Positions 1-7,577 of a DNA stretch of 19,454 nt are shown here, piece after piece. Made by a program: the position numbers and the translations under genes. This DNA comes from Methanobacteriota archaeon (GTDB lineage: Archaea; Methanobacteriota; Methanobacteria; Methanobacteriales; Methanobacteriaceae). Under the pieces are notes generated by a model. The model was not told where the DNA came from and did not search any database. It worked only from the letters and a program-made list of their open reading frames with translations. Position 1 is the first letter of the stretch; each line of letters opens with the position of its first letter. The DNA lies in contig JAEYQZ010000133.1 of the NCBI GenBank assembly GCA_023409695.1, positions 1 to 19,454 on the forward strand. Reading direction: 5' to 3'.

Positions 1-203
1 GTACCACATTCAGTGCAAAACTTGTGACTTGGTTCAATTTCTGCATGACAATTAGGACATTTTTGGATATTATATACATTTTCAGCTATACTTTCAATTT
101 TTTCTCCGCAGCAAGAACAGAATTTGGCTTCATACATAATTTCAGCATTACAATTGGTACAATAAATAGCTCCTCCTTGTCTATTTGAATCTTTGTCTTC
201 CAT
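1..203 (-). CDS. Double zinc-ribbon protein, 5' part (runs off left edge)
   Basis: Sixty-seven codons are visible from an ATG at 203, preceded by a clear ribosome site (GAGGTG) six bases upstream; the 3' end is outside the window. The translation begins MEDKDSNRQGGAIYC and holds two four-cysteine zinc-ribbon knuckles: CTNC...CSCCG at about residues 15-33 and CPNC...CTECG at about residues 50-67. Such N-terminal tandem zinc ribbons are common in archaeal membrane or regulatory proteins, where they precede transmembrane or DUF domains that cannot be seen here, so the function is open. It reads away from the AAA+ gene across an 850-base gap; whether it belongs to the chromosome or to the integrated element is not decided by the sequence. 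Confidence 0.75.
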   Translation of the reverse strand, partial: MEDKDSNRQGGAIYCTNCNAEIMYEAKFCSCCGEKIESIAENVYNIQKCPNCHAEIEPSHKFCTECG

Positions 204-1054
204 AACACCTCTTCCCATAATTAAATCAATATTATGAATAAAAATTAAATGCAATACCTTAATAACATTTTCGAATTAATTGCAGATTAAAATGAATAAA
301 AATATAAAACTTTCATTATATATAGACTTTATTTAATTAATTTGAGCTAACATTATCCCCATATGCATGTTTGGATCATTATAATTCCTTTTTTTATAAA
401 ACCTGACATCATACTTGCTTTTATTTGGAGTAAAAAGCGCTGTAATTGCTTAGTTTGATGACCTCTCGCAAACCTCCAGATGTGTGCATATGTTCTGAAA
501 TAAAACTTATCTAAGTTTTGTAAAAATATCATTGTTAGAGTAATCTAGATAATAAAATTATCTAAATATTATCCCTTTGTTCTGTATAAATATTTATTTA
601 ACCTCATTAAATTTAAAAAATAAGTACATATTTTAAATAATATATATTTTAAACGGGATATAAGTGATATTTATTTGATTTGAATGTCACGTTTCAACTT
701 GCACTCAATTTGAATGCATATGAACTTGTACAATTGCGTTCATGTCTTAATTTATACTTAAAAATATGTCACAGAGCGTGGGTTAGCTTGTGTATGGGTT
801 AATGCTGAAGCATATTTGTCTATTCTTCTTAACTCTCATGCATATATACTACATGCTGTGTAATGTAAAATTTAGGCGTATCTAGGGCAGGTTTTGCCTA
901 AAAATAAGAGTGTGTATTTTGGGAGTTTCTGAGAGGTGCCTTATCCAAGCGTTTATCAATTTTTGTTAGTTAAACTAAGAGTGATTTGATATCACGTTTT
1001 GCGTTTTAAGCGCTCCAGCGTAACCCATGTCAATTTTTCACCTATTTAACACTT
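204..1054. other. 850-base non-coding stretch
   Basis: I see no supported gene on either strand. It is strongly AT-rich. One clear inverted repeat is TTTAGGC at 871-877 with GCCTAAA at 896-902 (7-bp stem, 18-base loop), and a smaller one lies at 981-995 (GTGAT...ATCAC). The stretch separates the zinc-ribbon gene from the 3' end of the element's ATPase gene and could hold the left end of the element, but I could not find a convincing direct repeat matching the right junction. Confidence 0.5.
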
Positions 1055-3175
1055 TTATGCGAGTGGAAAATGTTTGCCCTTATTTTCAAAGCCAGCAGAG
1101 TCTAATCTTCTCACTGCTGCATCATATAATGCTTGAACTTTCTCTTTTAATTTATCAAATTCTTCATCAGTCATTATGGCTTTGGTTAGTTCAGGTATGT
1201 ATTTTTTAAACTCTTCTGTAGGAAAATAGACATTTCTACGTCCAATTAGTTTTTTATATATTACTCCTTCATTAACCAGCTCTTCTAAAACTTCTCTTGT
1301 CGTGGTTTCACCAGTATTAAGGACCATTCTTATCTTTTTTAGTGTAAAACAAGGCTCAGTTATTTCTGCTGCAATCCAATCTTCATCATTAGTTTTTACT
1401 TCCATATTCCAGAAGTCCTCGAATGTTTTGAAATCAAGTTTAGTTCCATCTGCTTTATACATGTGATTTTCTTCAATATATCTCACAAATGATTGTTGTT
1501 GGGGTGATATGTCGGATAACATCTCTTTTATTGGCTTACCAATTATTTTTAGAGCATATATAAAATCAGCTGGTGTCATGACAACTACAATTTTACTTAA
1601 TTCTGCATTTACGAACTTTTCCCTGTTTTTGATATTACATAATATAACAGATTTTGGTAACTCAATCACTTGCTGTCTGCTTCTATTCACGTTTTTAGCT
1701 TTTCCTATATTGAATATTTCTTCCATTACTGCATTGTATGGGTTAATTATTGATACTGTGCCATGTTCCTCATATAACTCAATTTCTTTGGATATTTTAC
1801 TTATAGCACAAGCAATCACTGGTCTTTCTTTTTTATATTGCACATCATTCATCATTTTTTGGAAGTCATCTAACTGGAACTCTCGGATTGCTTTTGCTAT
1901 TTCAGGGTTATCATCGGGGGATGAAATTATAGCACGAGACGAGAATTGGGCTTCCATATCTTTCTCTATTGTGGAAAGTTGCACGCTACCTATACCTTCA
2001 AGCCGTAGCTTTTGGGCCTTATTTTGGTCATTTGATATATCCGTCACATTTTTATCATAATGGCCTTCAGACATAACTTCCCTTAATATTCCAAGAATAG
2101 GTCCTGCATTTTTTAGTTCTTCCTCGTTCCCCAGGTCTCCAAGCCTTACAAGTTTTTTAGAAAGAACTTTACTACCTTCGGCATATTTGGTCATGTTTAA
2201 CAAGCTTGCTGGAGTACTAGATTTACCAATACTTTCCCTACATTGTTTAGGGAACATATCAAACACGACATCCATTATAGAGCTTTTACCTATACCTGGA
2301 GGCCCTGTTGTTATGTTATGCACCGAAGTATTCATGAAAGAAGACATTGAAATAAGAATGGTCAATCCTATTTTATTTCTCTGCTTAACAACTTTTAGTT
2401 CAGCCACATCAAGCATCTTATCAATTAATCCCTCATTCCAAATCAATTTAAAAGCTTTCTCTTCAGTTTCATCATTAAACTCTTCTATGCTTTCACTGAC
2501 TTCAGCCCATGTTTTTAATGGGACTGGTTCTGGTATCTCTTCTGGTGCATCGCTTTTTTGCCAGTCATAACTGTTGGTTACTTCCCTAACTTCTGCATCA
2601 GCCATTCTTAGTTCACGTACGAATTTATTGAATTTTGTTTTGAAATCAATGCCTTCATATGAGGGGATTATGCCATATTCTTCCATGTTGGAATATAAGA
2701 GATCGTAGTAAGCACATGCTTTTGTTTTTCCAATTCCAGTGAGTGATTTGCCTACGCTAAAATTGAACACAACATTATTTTCAAACAGCATTCTTACATT
2801 ATAGAGAGTAACACTTTTTTGTTTAGAAATTAAATAAGCATTTTGTCCAGTTATTGTTTTAAAACAAGCACCAACTTCTTTAGCTTTCTTTACAAACTTT
2901 ATTGTAATGTTGTTCATTTCTATGTCATGGAATTGGGGTTCAACATTCTTTTCAAGTGCATCGTTTGTATATTCTGCTTCTTGCAACTTTTCTGCATATG
3001 CATCGTAATGTGCCTGTATATCTGGAACTTCAATATCGTCGTAATTCCTTTCTGGAAGCATTGCTTTCTTTGCTTTTAATTTCATTCTTTTAGCTTCTTT
3101 TTCTTTTAATTTTTCAGCAGCTTCTTCGGGAGTTATATTCATCTTTTTAGCTAAAGCTTCTGTTGTCATAGCCAT
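1055..3175 (-). CDS. P-loop (AAA+-type) ATPase with C-terminal winged helix, probable replication protein of an integrated element
   Basis: A 706-residue soluble protein. The first 45 residues are a Lys/Glu-rich helix. Residues 290-300 carry a Walker A loop (GPPGIGKSS); a hydrophobic strand ending in LGD (about 342-347) is the likely Walker B, and FSSRAIISSPDDN (about 411-423) could hold sensor and arginine-finger residues. Residues about 605-660 look like a winged helix-turn-helix (TLKKIRMVL...TTREVLEELVNEGVI then a GRRNVYF wing). An ATPase with a DNA-binding tail, beside a recombinase, fits a replication initiator or helicase of a plasmid or virus-like element, by analogy with MCM- or Orc-type proteins; I cannot assign a named family. 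Its ATG overlaps the stop of the upstream 100-aa gene by one base (TAATG), so the two are translated together. Alternative: a non-replicative regulatory ATPase. Confidence 0.75.
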   Translation of the reverse strand: MAMTTEALAKKMNITPEEAAEKLKEKEAKRMKLKAKKAMLPERNYDDIEVPDIQAHYDAYAEKLQEAEYTNDALEKNVEPQFHDIEMNNITIKFVKKAKEVGACFKTITGQNAYLISKQKSVTLYNVRMLFENNVVFNFSVGKSLTGIGKTKACAYYDLLYSNMEEYGIIPSYEGIDFKTKFNKFVRELRMADAEVREVTNSYDWQKSDAPEEIPEPVPLKTWAEVSESIEEFNDETEEKAFKLIWNEGLIDKMLDVAELKVVKQRNKIGLTILISMSSFMNTSVHNITTGPPGIGKSSIMDVVFDMFPKQCRESIGKSSTPASLLNMTKYAEGSKVLSKKLVRLGDLGNEEELKNAGPILGILREVMSEGHYDKNVTDISNDQNKAQKLRLEGIGSVQLSTIEKDMEAQFSSRAIISSPDDNPEIAKAIREFQLDDFQKMMNDVQYKKERPVIACAISKISKEIELYEEHGTVSIINPYNAVMEEIFNIGKAKNVNRSRQQVIELPKSVILCNIKNREKFVNAELSKIVVVMTPADFIYALKIIGKPIKEMLSDISPQQQSFVRYIEENHMYKADGTKLDFKTFEDFWNMEVKTNDEDWIAAEITEPCFTLKKIRMVLNTGETTTREVLEELVNEGVIYKKLIGRRNVYFPTEEFKKYIPELTKAIMTDEEFDKLKEKVQALYDAAVRRLDSAGFENKGKHFPLA

Positions 3176-3477
3176 TATTCCTCACCTCTTAATGAGGATT
3201 CGCTATCTTGCAAGAATTCTATTTCTTCCTCCAAATATTCAGCTTTGAGATTTGGAGTTTCATCTGTTCCTGCAATACTTAAAACACCGCCTTTGCAGAA
3301 GCATTTTTGGCCTTGCCCACGGTTGGTTACATAGACAATAACTTCAGGGGTACCCTTTTCAAGTTTGATATTCTTTAAAAAAGCGTCTTTGGCTATTGGC
3401 TTTCCATTCTGGTAAACATGAACAATCTCACCAATCATATTGAGGATCTCTTTATTATTCCAGCGTTTTACAGCCAT
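3175..3477 (-). CDS. Unknown 100-aa protein, first gene of the ATPase operon
   Basis: I do not recognise this protein. I choose the ATG at 3477 (MAVKRWNNKEI...) because a G-rich ribosome site (GGGGGCG) lies six bases upstream; a longer reading from a TTG at 3492 would place the site inside the gene. The protein is about 100 residues, with a predicted beta-rich middle (EVIVYVTNRGQGQKCFCKGG, with two cysteines) and a very acidic C-terminus ending SLRGEE. Its stop codon overlaps the ATG of the 706-aa ATPase gene by one base, so it is cotranscribed and probably translationally coupled. By position it could be a loader, regulator or DNA-binding partner of that ATPase, but this is inference from context only. 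Confidence 0.7.
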   Translation of the reverse strand: MAVKRWNNKEILNMIGEIVHVYQNGKPIAKDAFLKNIKLEKGTPEVIVYVTNRGQGQKCFCKGGVLSIAGTDETPNLKAEYLEEEIEFLQDSESSLRGEE

Positions 3478-3570
3478 GTTAGACGCCCCCAATAATAAAA
3501 AATAAGTATGTATCTAATCTAAACTCTAAAACAAATTCTTTCATGTTCTTTTCACTCCGCGTTTGTTTGT

Positions 3571-3608
3571 TTATATTGGAATTGTATTCTTAATGTGGAA
3601 TACATTCC
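3571..3608 (-). promoter_or_regulatory. Operator palindrome abutting the TATA box of the ATPase operon
   Basis: On the minus strand the reading order is an inverted repeat (GGAATGTATTC, 8-base spacer, GAATACAATTCC; 3608 to 3578) followed directly by a TATA-like element (CAATATAA, 3578 to 3571). The arms match over 11 bases apart from one inserted base. A protein bound here would cover the BRE/TATA region and block TBP/TFB, so this is most likely a repressor site controlling the two-gene operon starting at 3477. No obvious repressor gene is in the window, so the binding protein may be encoded beyond the left edge or be one of the operon's own products. Confidence 0.6.
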
Positions 3609-3998
3609 ATTCATACCGAAGATAAAAACTTCGTTGAATAAGGGTATTAAAAACAAAACACAGCCTTCGTGAAAAGGAGAACAAATTTTAATACACTGTT
3701 TATGCTATAAAAGGAGAAAAATGCAATTTTTTATATTTTTTTACAAATCTGATGACTTGTAATCTTTTATGCCTTCAATAGACTAACATCCGTATTTTCT
3801 ACGGTTAATCTACTCCTTTGGACTATATATTCCTAATATAACTGTGGGTCTATTAAACTTAATGGACACCTTACTTTATTTTGATGTTTGTAGTTTAAAT
3901 ACATTAATAGGGACTAACTGAACAAAAATCACTAATCTTGAGTTTAGATTCTTAAATATTTTCATTTAAAGGTATTTGCATCTTAGTCTTGATTTTTC
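3609..3998. other. Repeat-rich non-coding region of the element
   Basis: No convincing gene. It holds a 5-bp hairpin CGAAG/CTTCG at 3617-3633; further CTTCGT motifs at 3629 and 3665, each followed by GAA...AGG; a ten-base direct repeat AAAAGGAGAA at 3672-3681 and 3709-3718; and a composite hairpin at 3779-3812 whose core is CCGTA, a five-base loop, TACGG, with outer arms TAGA/TCTA. A weak third hairpin (CTTAGT/ACTAAG) lies at about 3980-4006. Repeats upstream of a probable replication gene could be an origin or further regulatory sites; that is inference. The second AAAAGGAGAA also looks like a ribosome site in front of a 13-codon reading frame at 3721-3762. Confidence 0.4.
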
Positions 3999-4229
3999 TT
4001 AACTAAGGAAAGGATTAACCTTCTTTTTCATTATCTTGGTTCTCTGATAAAGGTAAACTATTCCAAAATTCACCGAGTAGTTTTTTGACTTTTCTATAAT
4101 TAGTTCTTCTCTGTTTTCTACATCATTTGGGACCATAGATTCTGCAAGTGTACTAATACTTCCATTGTGTCTTTTAACTATGATTAAGTCGTGATTAAGA
4201 TGCAAATCTTGGCAGTACTTTTTACACAA
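3999..4229 (-). CDS. Doubtful 76-aa reading frame downstream of the recombinase
   Basis: An open frame starting at a TTG, 21 bases after the recombinase stop and on the same strand. There is no visible ribosome site before it. The translation (CKKYCQDLHLNHDLIIVKRH...) is not recognisable and ends with basic residues. It may be a small gene at the end of the recombinase transcript, the eroded tail of a former gene, or chance. I list it only because of its position and its length in an otherwise stop-rich region. Confidence 0.2.
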   Translation of the reverse strand: MCKKYCQDLHLNHDLIIVKRHNGSISTLAESMVPNDVENREELIIEKSKNYSVNFGIVYLYQRTKIMKKKVNPFLS

Positions 4230-4250
4230 GCCAGGGATGTATTAAATAAA

Positions 4251-5621
4251 TTAATGCTGGTTTTTATTTTCTTCTTTAACCCTTTTGAAAGCTTTTGCTA
4301 ATACCTCTAGTGGATTTTGCTCTGAAATATCTGAAAGAACTTTTGAATGTGATACATCTGTTGTTTCACTTAATTTACTTAAAAAAGCAAAGAATTCATC
4401 ATTTTTTGATTCTACAGAATCTATTTTTTCCATTAATTTAGATATTTCTGCCTGATGTTGTTCATCTTGTGCTTTTATCTGTTTATCTTTTTCTTTTAAT
4501 CTTGCTTCTAACTCTTGGATTTTTTCGTTGGTTCTATCTATTATTTCAGGTTTATCAAATGTTAATAGGTCTATAGCTTTTTCATAATGTTTTATTAAAT
4601 CTTCTTTCTTAGTTTTAAAATATGCCCCTTCAATCCTTCCTTTAACATGTCCTAACATTTCATCGGCTTTTTCACGCCGGGTCACCCCATCTAGTGTTGT
4701 TGCAAAAAATCTTCTGAGCTGATGGCTTGTTAAAAAGCCATATTTTTTCTGATTTTTATTTTTGCCTAGATCGAGTTCGTTATTAAGTCTTTGAAAGTAT
4801 TTAAAATATGCTGAATCAGATATTTTACCAGTAGGGTTATTTATCTTTGGAAGCCCTGCAAAAAGATAATCTTCTTCAGATGTTATGGGATTTGGGCCAT
4901 TTTGGCGTTGTTCAAGGTAAATTAATATATAGTTAAAACATTCTGGTGTGCAGAAAGTAATGTATTCTGTTTGTGTCTTACCAGAAAATATTTTCCATGT
5001 AGGTATACACTCTTCACAGTTTTTCAATTGTTCTTTTATACTTTCAATGTCATACTTGTTGCTAATATTATTGACTTTTATGTAATCTTTAATTGCGAAT
5101 AAGAAATTTTTATATTTTAGATTTTGTATTTCTGATTTTCTCATTCCTGATGATGCTTGTAATGTTATTATGGCCCTATATTTTTTATTTGAATATTTTA
5201 GGGTTTCTTTGATTTGTTTATTACTTGGTAAATCTTCGTCAGTTTCTAATCTTCTTTTAACTTTTGCACCATTGTTGACATTTGGAAATTCTATATCTGA
5301 AAACATGTAAAAAGCTTTGATTATGGACATACGACCTTGTAGTACTTTAGGCGATAATGGTTTTTCATTTTTTCTAAATTGTTTGTATTCTAATACTCTT
5401 CTCTTTATAAGTCTCCTTGAAGGGTGAATTTTATGATCTTGTTCTTCTTCAATGGCTTCATTTATTAGTTCAGAGGGCATCATCTTGTGAAAATAGCAGT
5501 ATTCGAATATCCAATTTTGATACTGTTTTTGAGTTCCTTCACTTCTGTCTCTATCTGCAAGGAAGTTTTTAAGATCTACATCTTGTTTTACTTTTTTGAA
5601 AAATTCTCGTTTGTCCATCAT
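4251..5621 (-). CDS. Tyrosine recombinase / integrase with coiled-coil tail
   Basis: A site-specific recombinase of the phage-integrase (tyrosine recombinase) family that would insert and excise the element. The N-terminal third (EGTQKQYQNWIFEYCYFHKM...) is a SAM-like core-binding domain. The catalytic domain shows arginine I in SSGMRKSEI, a lysine in the beta-hairpin SGKTQTEYITF, the HxxR box in SHQLRRFFATTL, and the LGH...Y box in LGHVKGRIEGAYF, so all key residues appear present. The last 100 residues or so are an added heptad-rich coiled coil (IQELEARLKEKDKQIKAQDE...), longer than the catalytic core needs. The start is ATG 5621 or ATG 5618, after a GTGGGG ribosome site; a GTG at 5630 is less likely. 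It lies beside a broken histidine-kinase gene, as expected for an integrase near its attachment site. Confidence 0.9.
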   Translation of the reverse strand: MMDKREFFKKVKQDVDLKNFLADRDRSEGTQKQYQNWIFEYCYFHKMMPSELINEAIEEEQDHKIHPSRRLIKRRVLEYKQFRKNEKPLSPKVLQGRMSIIKAFYMFSDIEFPNVNNGAKVKRRLETDEDLPSNKQIKETLKYSNKKYRAIITLQASSGMRKSEIQNLKYKNFLFAIKDYIKVNNISNKYDIESIKEQLKNCEECIPTWKIFSGKTQTEYITFCTPECFNYILIYLEQRQNGPNPITSEEDYLFAGLPKINNPTGKISDSAYFKYFQRLNNELDLGKNKNQKKYGFLTSHQLRRFFATTLDGVTRREKADEMLGHVKGRIEGAYFKTKKEDLIKHYEKAIDLLTFDKPEIIDRTNEKIQELEARLKEKDKQIKAQDEQHQAEISKLMEKIDSVESKNDEFFAFLSKLSETTDVSHSKVLSDISEQNPLEVLAKAFKRVKEENKNQH

Positions 5622-5689
5622 ATGCCCCACACAAGTTCTATGTATATCTATGAAAGTTCTGATATATAAAACATGGACATCTACTTCTC

Positions 5690-5956
5690 ATGAAAATTCA
5701 TATTTCATGTGAAAAAGTAAGTACTAACTATATCTTTTCAGTGTCGGATAATGGAATAGGGATAGAATCACAGTTTAAAGATCGTATATTTGAAGTATTC
5801 CAGAGGTTACATACTAGGGATGAATATTCTGGAACTGGAATTGGACTAGCAGTTTGTAAAAAAATCGTTGAACGCCATGGAGGGCAGATATGGGTTGAAT
5901 CAGAGCCTGAAATAGGATCGACTTTTTATTTTACTATTAGATCTAATTTAGGTTAA
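5690..5956 (+). pseudogene. Histidine kinase 3' fragment (ATP-binding domain remnant)
   Basis: The 88 visible residues are the end of a sensor histidine kinase: DNGIGI (G1 box), FEVFQRLH (F box) and GTGIGLAVCKKIVERHGG (G2 box), ending FYFTI as in many methanogen PAS-type kinases. The N box, dimerisation domain and all sensor domains are missing; in the same frame a stop lies at 5660-5662, so homology starts abruptly at about KIHIS. No ribosome site precedes the ATG at 5690. The cut lies within 70 bases of the recombinase start, so the gene was probably split by integration, with the 5' part carried to the other end of the element outside this window, or lost. Its stop is only five bases from that of the convergent exoD-like gene, an apparently original arrangement. 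Confidence 0.8.
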
Positions 5957-5961
5957 CTAGA

Positions 5962-6603
5962 TCATTTTAAATAAGATAGTCCAATTGATAGTCCTGTATA
6001 ACCTAATAAAATAATTGAACTAAAATAGATTGTTGTTATGATAATTGTAGCATAACCTGCTAGAATTAGATAACCATCACATTCGAGGGTACCAGCAGCA
6101 AGGAAAAAGACACAAAGAGCAGGTAATGTGTCAGTTAATGGGATTGGTAACGGTGTCATAAACAGCATTGCACTGAAAATCATAAGAAAACCGTTAATTT
6201 TGCGCATAACAGATTTTCTGGTCATTATTAAAAGACGTGGTTTTATATATCTTTCCATGCGGGTTAACAGGCGAAAAGTAGCATTCAATAATCTAATTAA
6301 GCTTTTTTTTGACATTTTATAGTTCATCAAGCGATTTGGAACTAAATAATGTTTATCAAACATTAAACTGATACTTATAATAAATATAATTAATCCAGCA
6401 ACCATACCTGTTCCTGGAATTGATAGGGGTATTAAAAAGGGCACTGCCAGCACCATACAGGTTATTAATCCTCCACTTTTACCCATAATTTCTAGAAAAT
6501 CTTTAAGAGTTACTTCATCTCTTTTAATTTTTTTAGGGATATCTGATATTATATTTGAGTAGCATCCACAACACTCTAATATCTCAGGATCTTGTAAAAC
6601 CAT
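5962..6603 (-). CDS. ExoD-family membrane protein
   Basis: A 213-residue integral membrane protein matching the exopolysaccharide-synthesis ExoD family in length and motif order: a cytoplasmic start (VTLKDFLEIMGKSGGL), a membrane segment with PFLIPLSIPGTG (about 52-80), a basic middle (SVMRKINGFL), then MTPLPIPLTDTLPAL and further hydrophobic segments to the C-terminus. The paired P-x-P-x-P turns in membrane segments are typical of the family. Its biochemical role is not established; the name comes from rhizobial mutants. It is convergent with the truncated kinase. The ATG at 6603 has no ribosome site but sits about 25 bases after a TATA-like element, so the mRNA is probably leaderless. Confidence 0.8.
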   Translation of the reverse strand: MVLQDPEILECCGCYSNIISDIPKKIKRDEVTLKDFLEIMGKSGGLITCMVLAVPFLIPLSIPGTGMVAGLIIFIISISLMFDKHYLVPNRLMNYKMSKKSLIRLLNATFRLLTRMERYIKPRLLIMTRKSVMRKINGFLMIFSAMLFMTPLPIPLTDTLPALCVFFLAAGTLECDGYLILAGYATIIITTIYFSSIILLGYTGLSIGLSYLK

Positions 6604-6618
6604 GTAATATTATTTTTG

Positions 6619-6634
6619 TAATATAATATAATAA
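6619..6634 (-). promoter_or_regulatory. TATA box of the exoD-like gene (leaderless promoter)
   Basis: An alternating A/T element (TTATATTATATTA on the minus strand) is centred about 24 bases before the ATG at 6603, which is the normal TATA-to-start distance in archaea. No ribosome-binding motif lies between it and the ATG. A second copy of the GTAATATTA-like string lies closer to the gene. Confidence 0.5.
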
Positions 6635-6834
6635 ATGTTGTAGTGCGAGGATATCTTTTCATTTTGAAATTAATTTTTAGGAGTTATTTTAAGTTTTAAA
6701 AGTAATTTTTTGGTAGCTTTAATTTTTTTTAAACTATATTTTTGCTTTACTTAACTGTGTTTGGATATGTAATCAAATACTTTTAATACAAATAATTATA
6801 AAAGTATTACTTGTAAAAATGTAGAGGTGATAAC

Positions 6835-7116
6835 ATGCACGAGGAAATGATGATGGGAAAAATGAAAGAAATGATGATGATGGAAAAGATGATGAAAAAA
6901 AAGATGATGACTAAAGAAATAATGGAACAGCTCTCTGAACAGGATAAAAGGAAACTTTTGGCCATGAAAATGGATCTTAAAATTGCCATGATCGAACAGA
7001 AACTTGAGATGATGGAACGCAAAAAGAGGCTTATGGCTTCTAAATTAGATATGAAAAACTCCATGATAGAAAAGAAACTTGAAATAATGAAAGCAGTCAA
7101 AGAAATGTTAAAATAA
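6835..7116 (+). CDS. Methionine-rich small helical protein
   Basis: A 93-residue protein with about 24 methionines, no cysteine and very few residues other than Met, Lys, Glu, Leu, Ile, Asp and Ala. A strong ribosome site (GAGGTGAT, five bases before ATG) and a TATA-like AATTATAAAAG at about 6791-6801 support expression, and a strong terminator follows. The first 30 residues are nearly all Met, Lys and Glu; the rest is a predicted amphipathic helix with an internal repeat (MDLKIAMIEQKLEMM versus LDMKNSMIEKKLEIM). I do not recognise a named family. Met-rich helices can bind soft metals or serve as oxidant sinks, but nothing here decides this. The opposite-strand frame at 6807-7100 is its shadow. 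Confidence 0.8.
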   Translation: MHEEMMMGKMKEMMMMEKMMKKKMMTKEIMEQLSEQDKRKLLAMKMDLKIAMIEQKLEMMERKKRLMASKLDMKNSMIEKKLEIMKAVKEMLK

Positions 7117-7130
7117 ACATAAAGTTTAAT

Positions 7131-7166
7131 GGACCAATGAAGGAGTAATGCTTTTATTGGTCTTTA
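7131..7166 (+). terminator. Hairpin terminator after the Met-rich gene
   Basis: GACCAAT at 7132-7138 pairs with ATTGGTC at 7156-7162, and the stem continues inward with GAAGG against CTTTT through G-U pairs, giving about 12 bp and a 7-base loop. It begins 15 bases after the stop codon and is followed by TTT. Confidence 0.7.
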
Positions 7167-7316
7167 ACTTCTTATTAATAGAAAATTAGGAATAATAATT
7201 TTTGATTTTTTAATTATAATTTAAATTTTTAAATATCTTAATTACATGGATGGTTTTTGATACATAAAATTAAAAAAAATGGTGGATTGGAGATTTTTTT
7301 TATTTTAGAGATGTTT

Positions 7317-7562
7317 TTATATATTGTATCTATAAATCTGAAAATTATAGACATACCATGTATCCGTTAAAAATTGTAATTTTTGTAACGCAGGATCTAA
7401 ATGGATACGAATATATTGATCTAGTCCTGCTATCTTTTCTTTTGCTTCGGTTACTCTCTGCAGGATTTCTACTATTTCTGCTGGCTCTAGATAATCCCAT
7501 GTAGATTTATCATGGCTGATTTTGTTTATAATATTCCACCAATTAACTGATTTTTTACTCAC
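7317..7562 (-). CDS. Unknown 81-aa protein
   Basis: I do not recognise it. An ATG at 7577 opens the frame, but a good ribosome site (GGAGGT) lies inside that reading, seven bases before a GTG at 7562, so I choose GTG 7562 (protein begins MSKKSVNWWNIINK). The product is soluble and mostly helical, with aromatic-rich ends (NWWNII; WYVYNFQIYRYNI) and a central amphipathic helix (PAEIVEILQRVTEAKEKIA). Codon use is coherent through the frame. It is isolated, transcribed away from the Met-rich gene with no operon partner. Confidence 0.55.
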   Translation of the reverse strand: MSKKSVNWWNIINKISHDKSTWDYLEPAEIVEILQRVTEAKEKIAGLDQYIRIHLDPALQKLQFLTDTWYVYNFQIYRYNI

Positions 7563-7577
7563 ATAATCAACCTCCAT

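Noticed and set aside
456..498. Possible box C/D guide RNA (TGATGA at 456, CTGA at 495)
   Set aside because: Only 33 bases between boxes, no clear internal D'/C' pair and no terminal stem; box motifs this short arise by chance.
491..5670. Similar strings GTTCTGAAATAAAAC (about 492) and GTTCTGATATATAAAAC (about 5656) as attachment-site repeats
   Set aside because: Too short, gapped and AT-rich, and no kinase-like coding sequence precedes the left copy, so they do not define the element ends.
6807..7100. 97-codon minus-strand frame rich in Ile, Phe and Ser
   Set aside because: Antisense shadow of the Met-rich gene; the plus strand has ribosome site, promoter and terminator.
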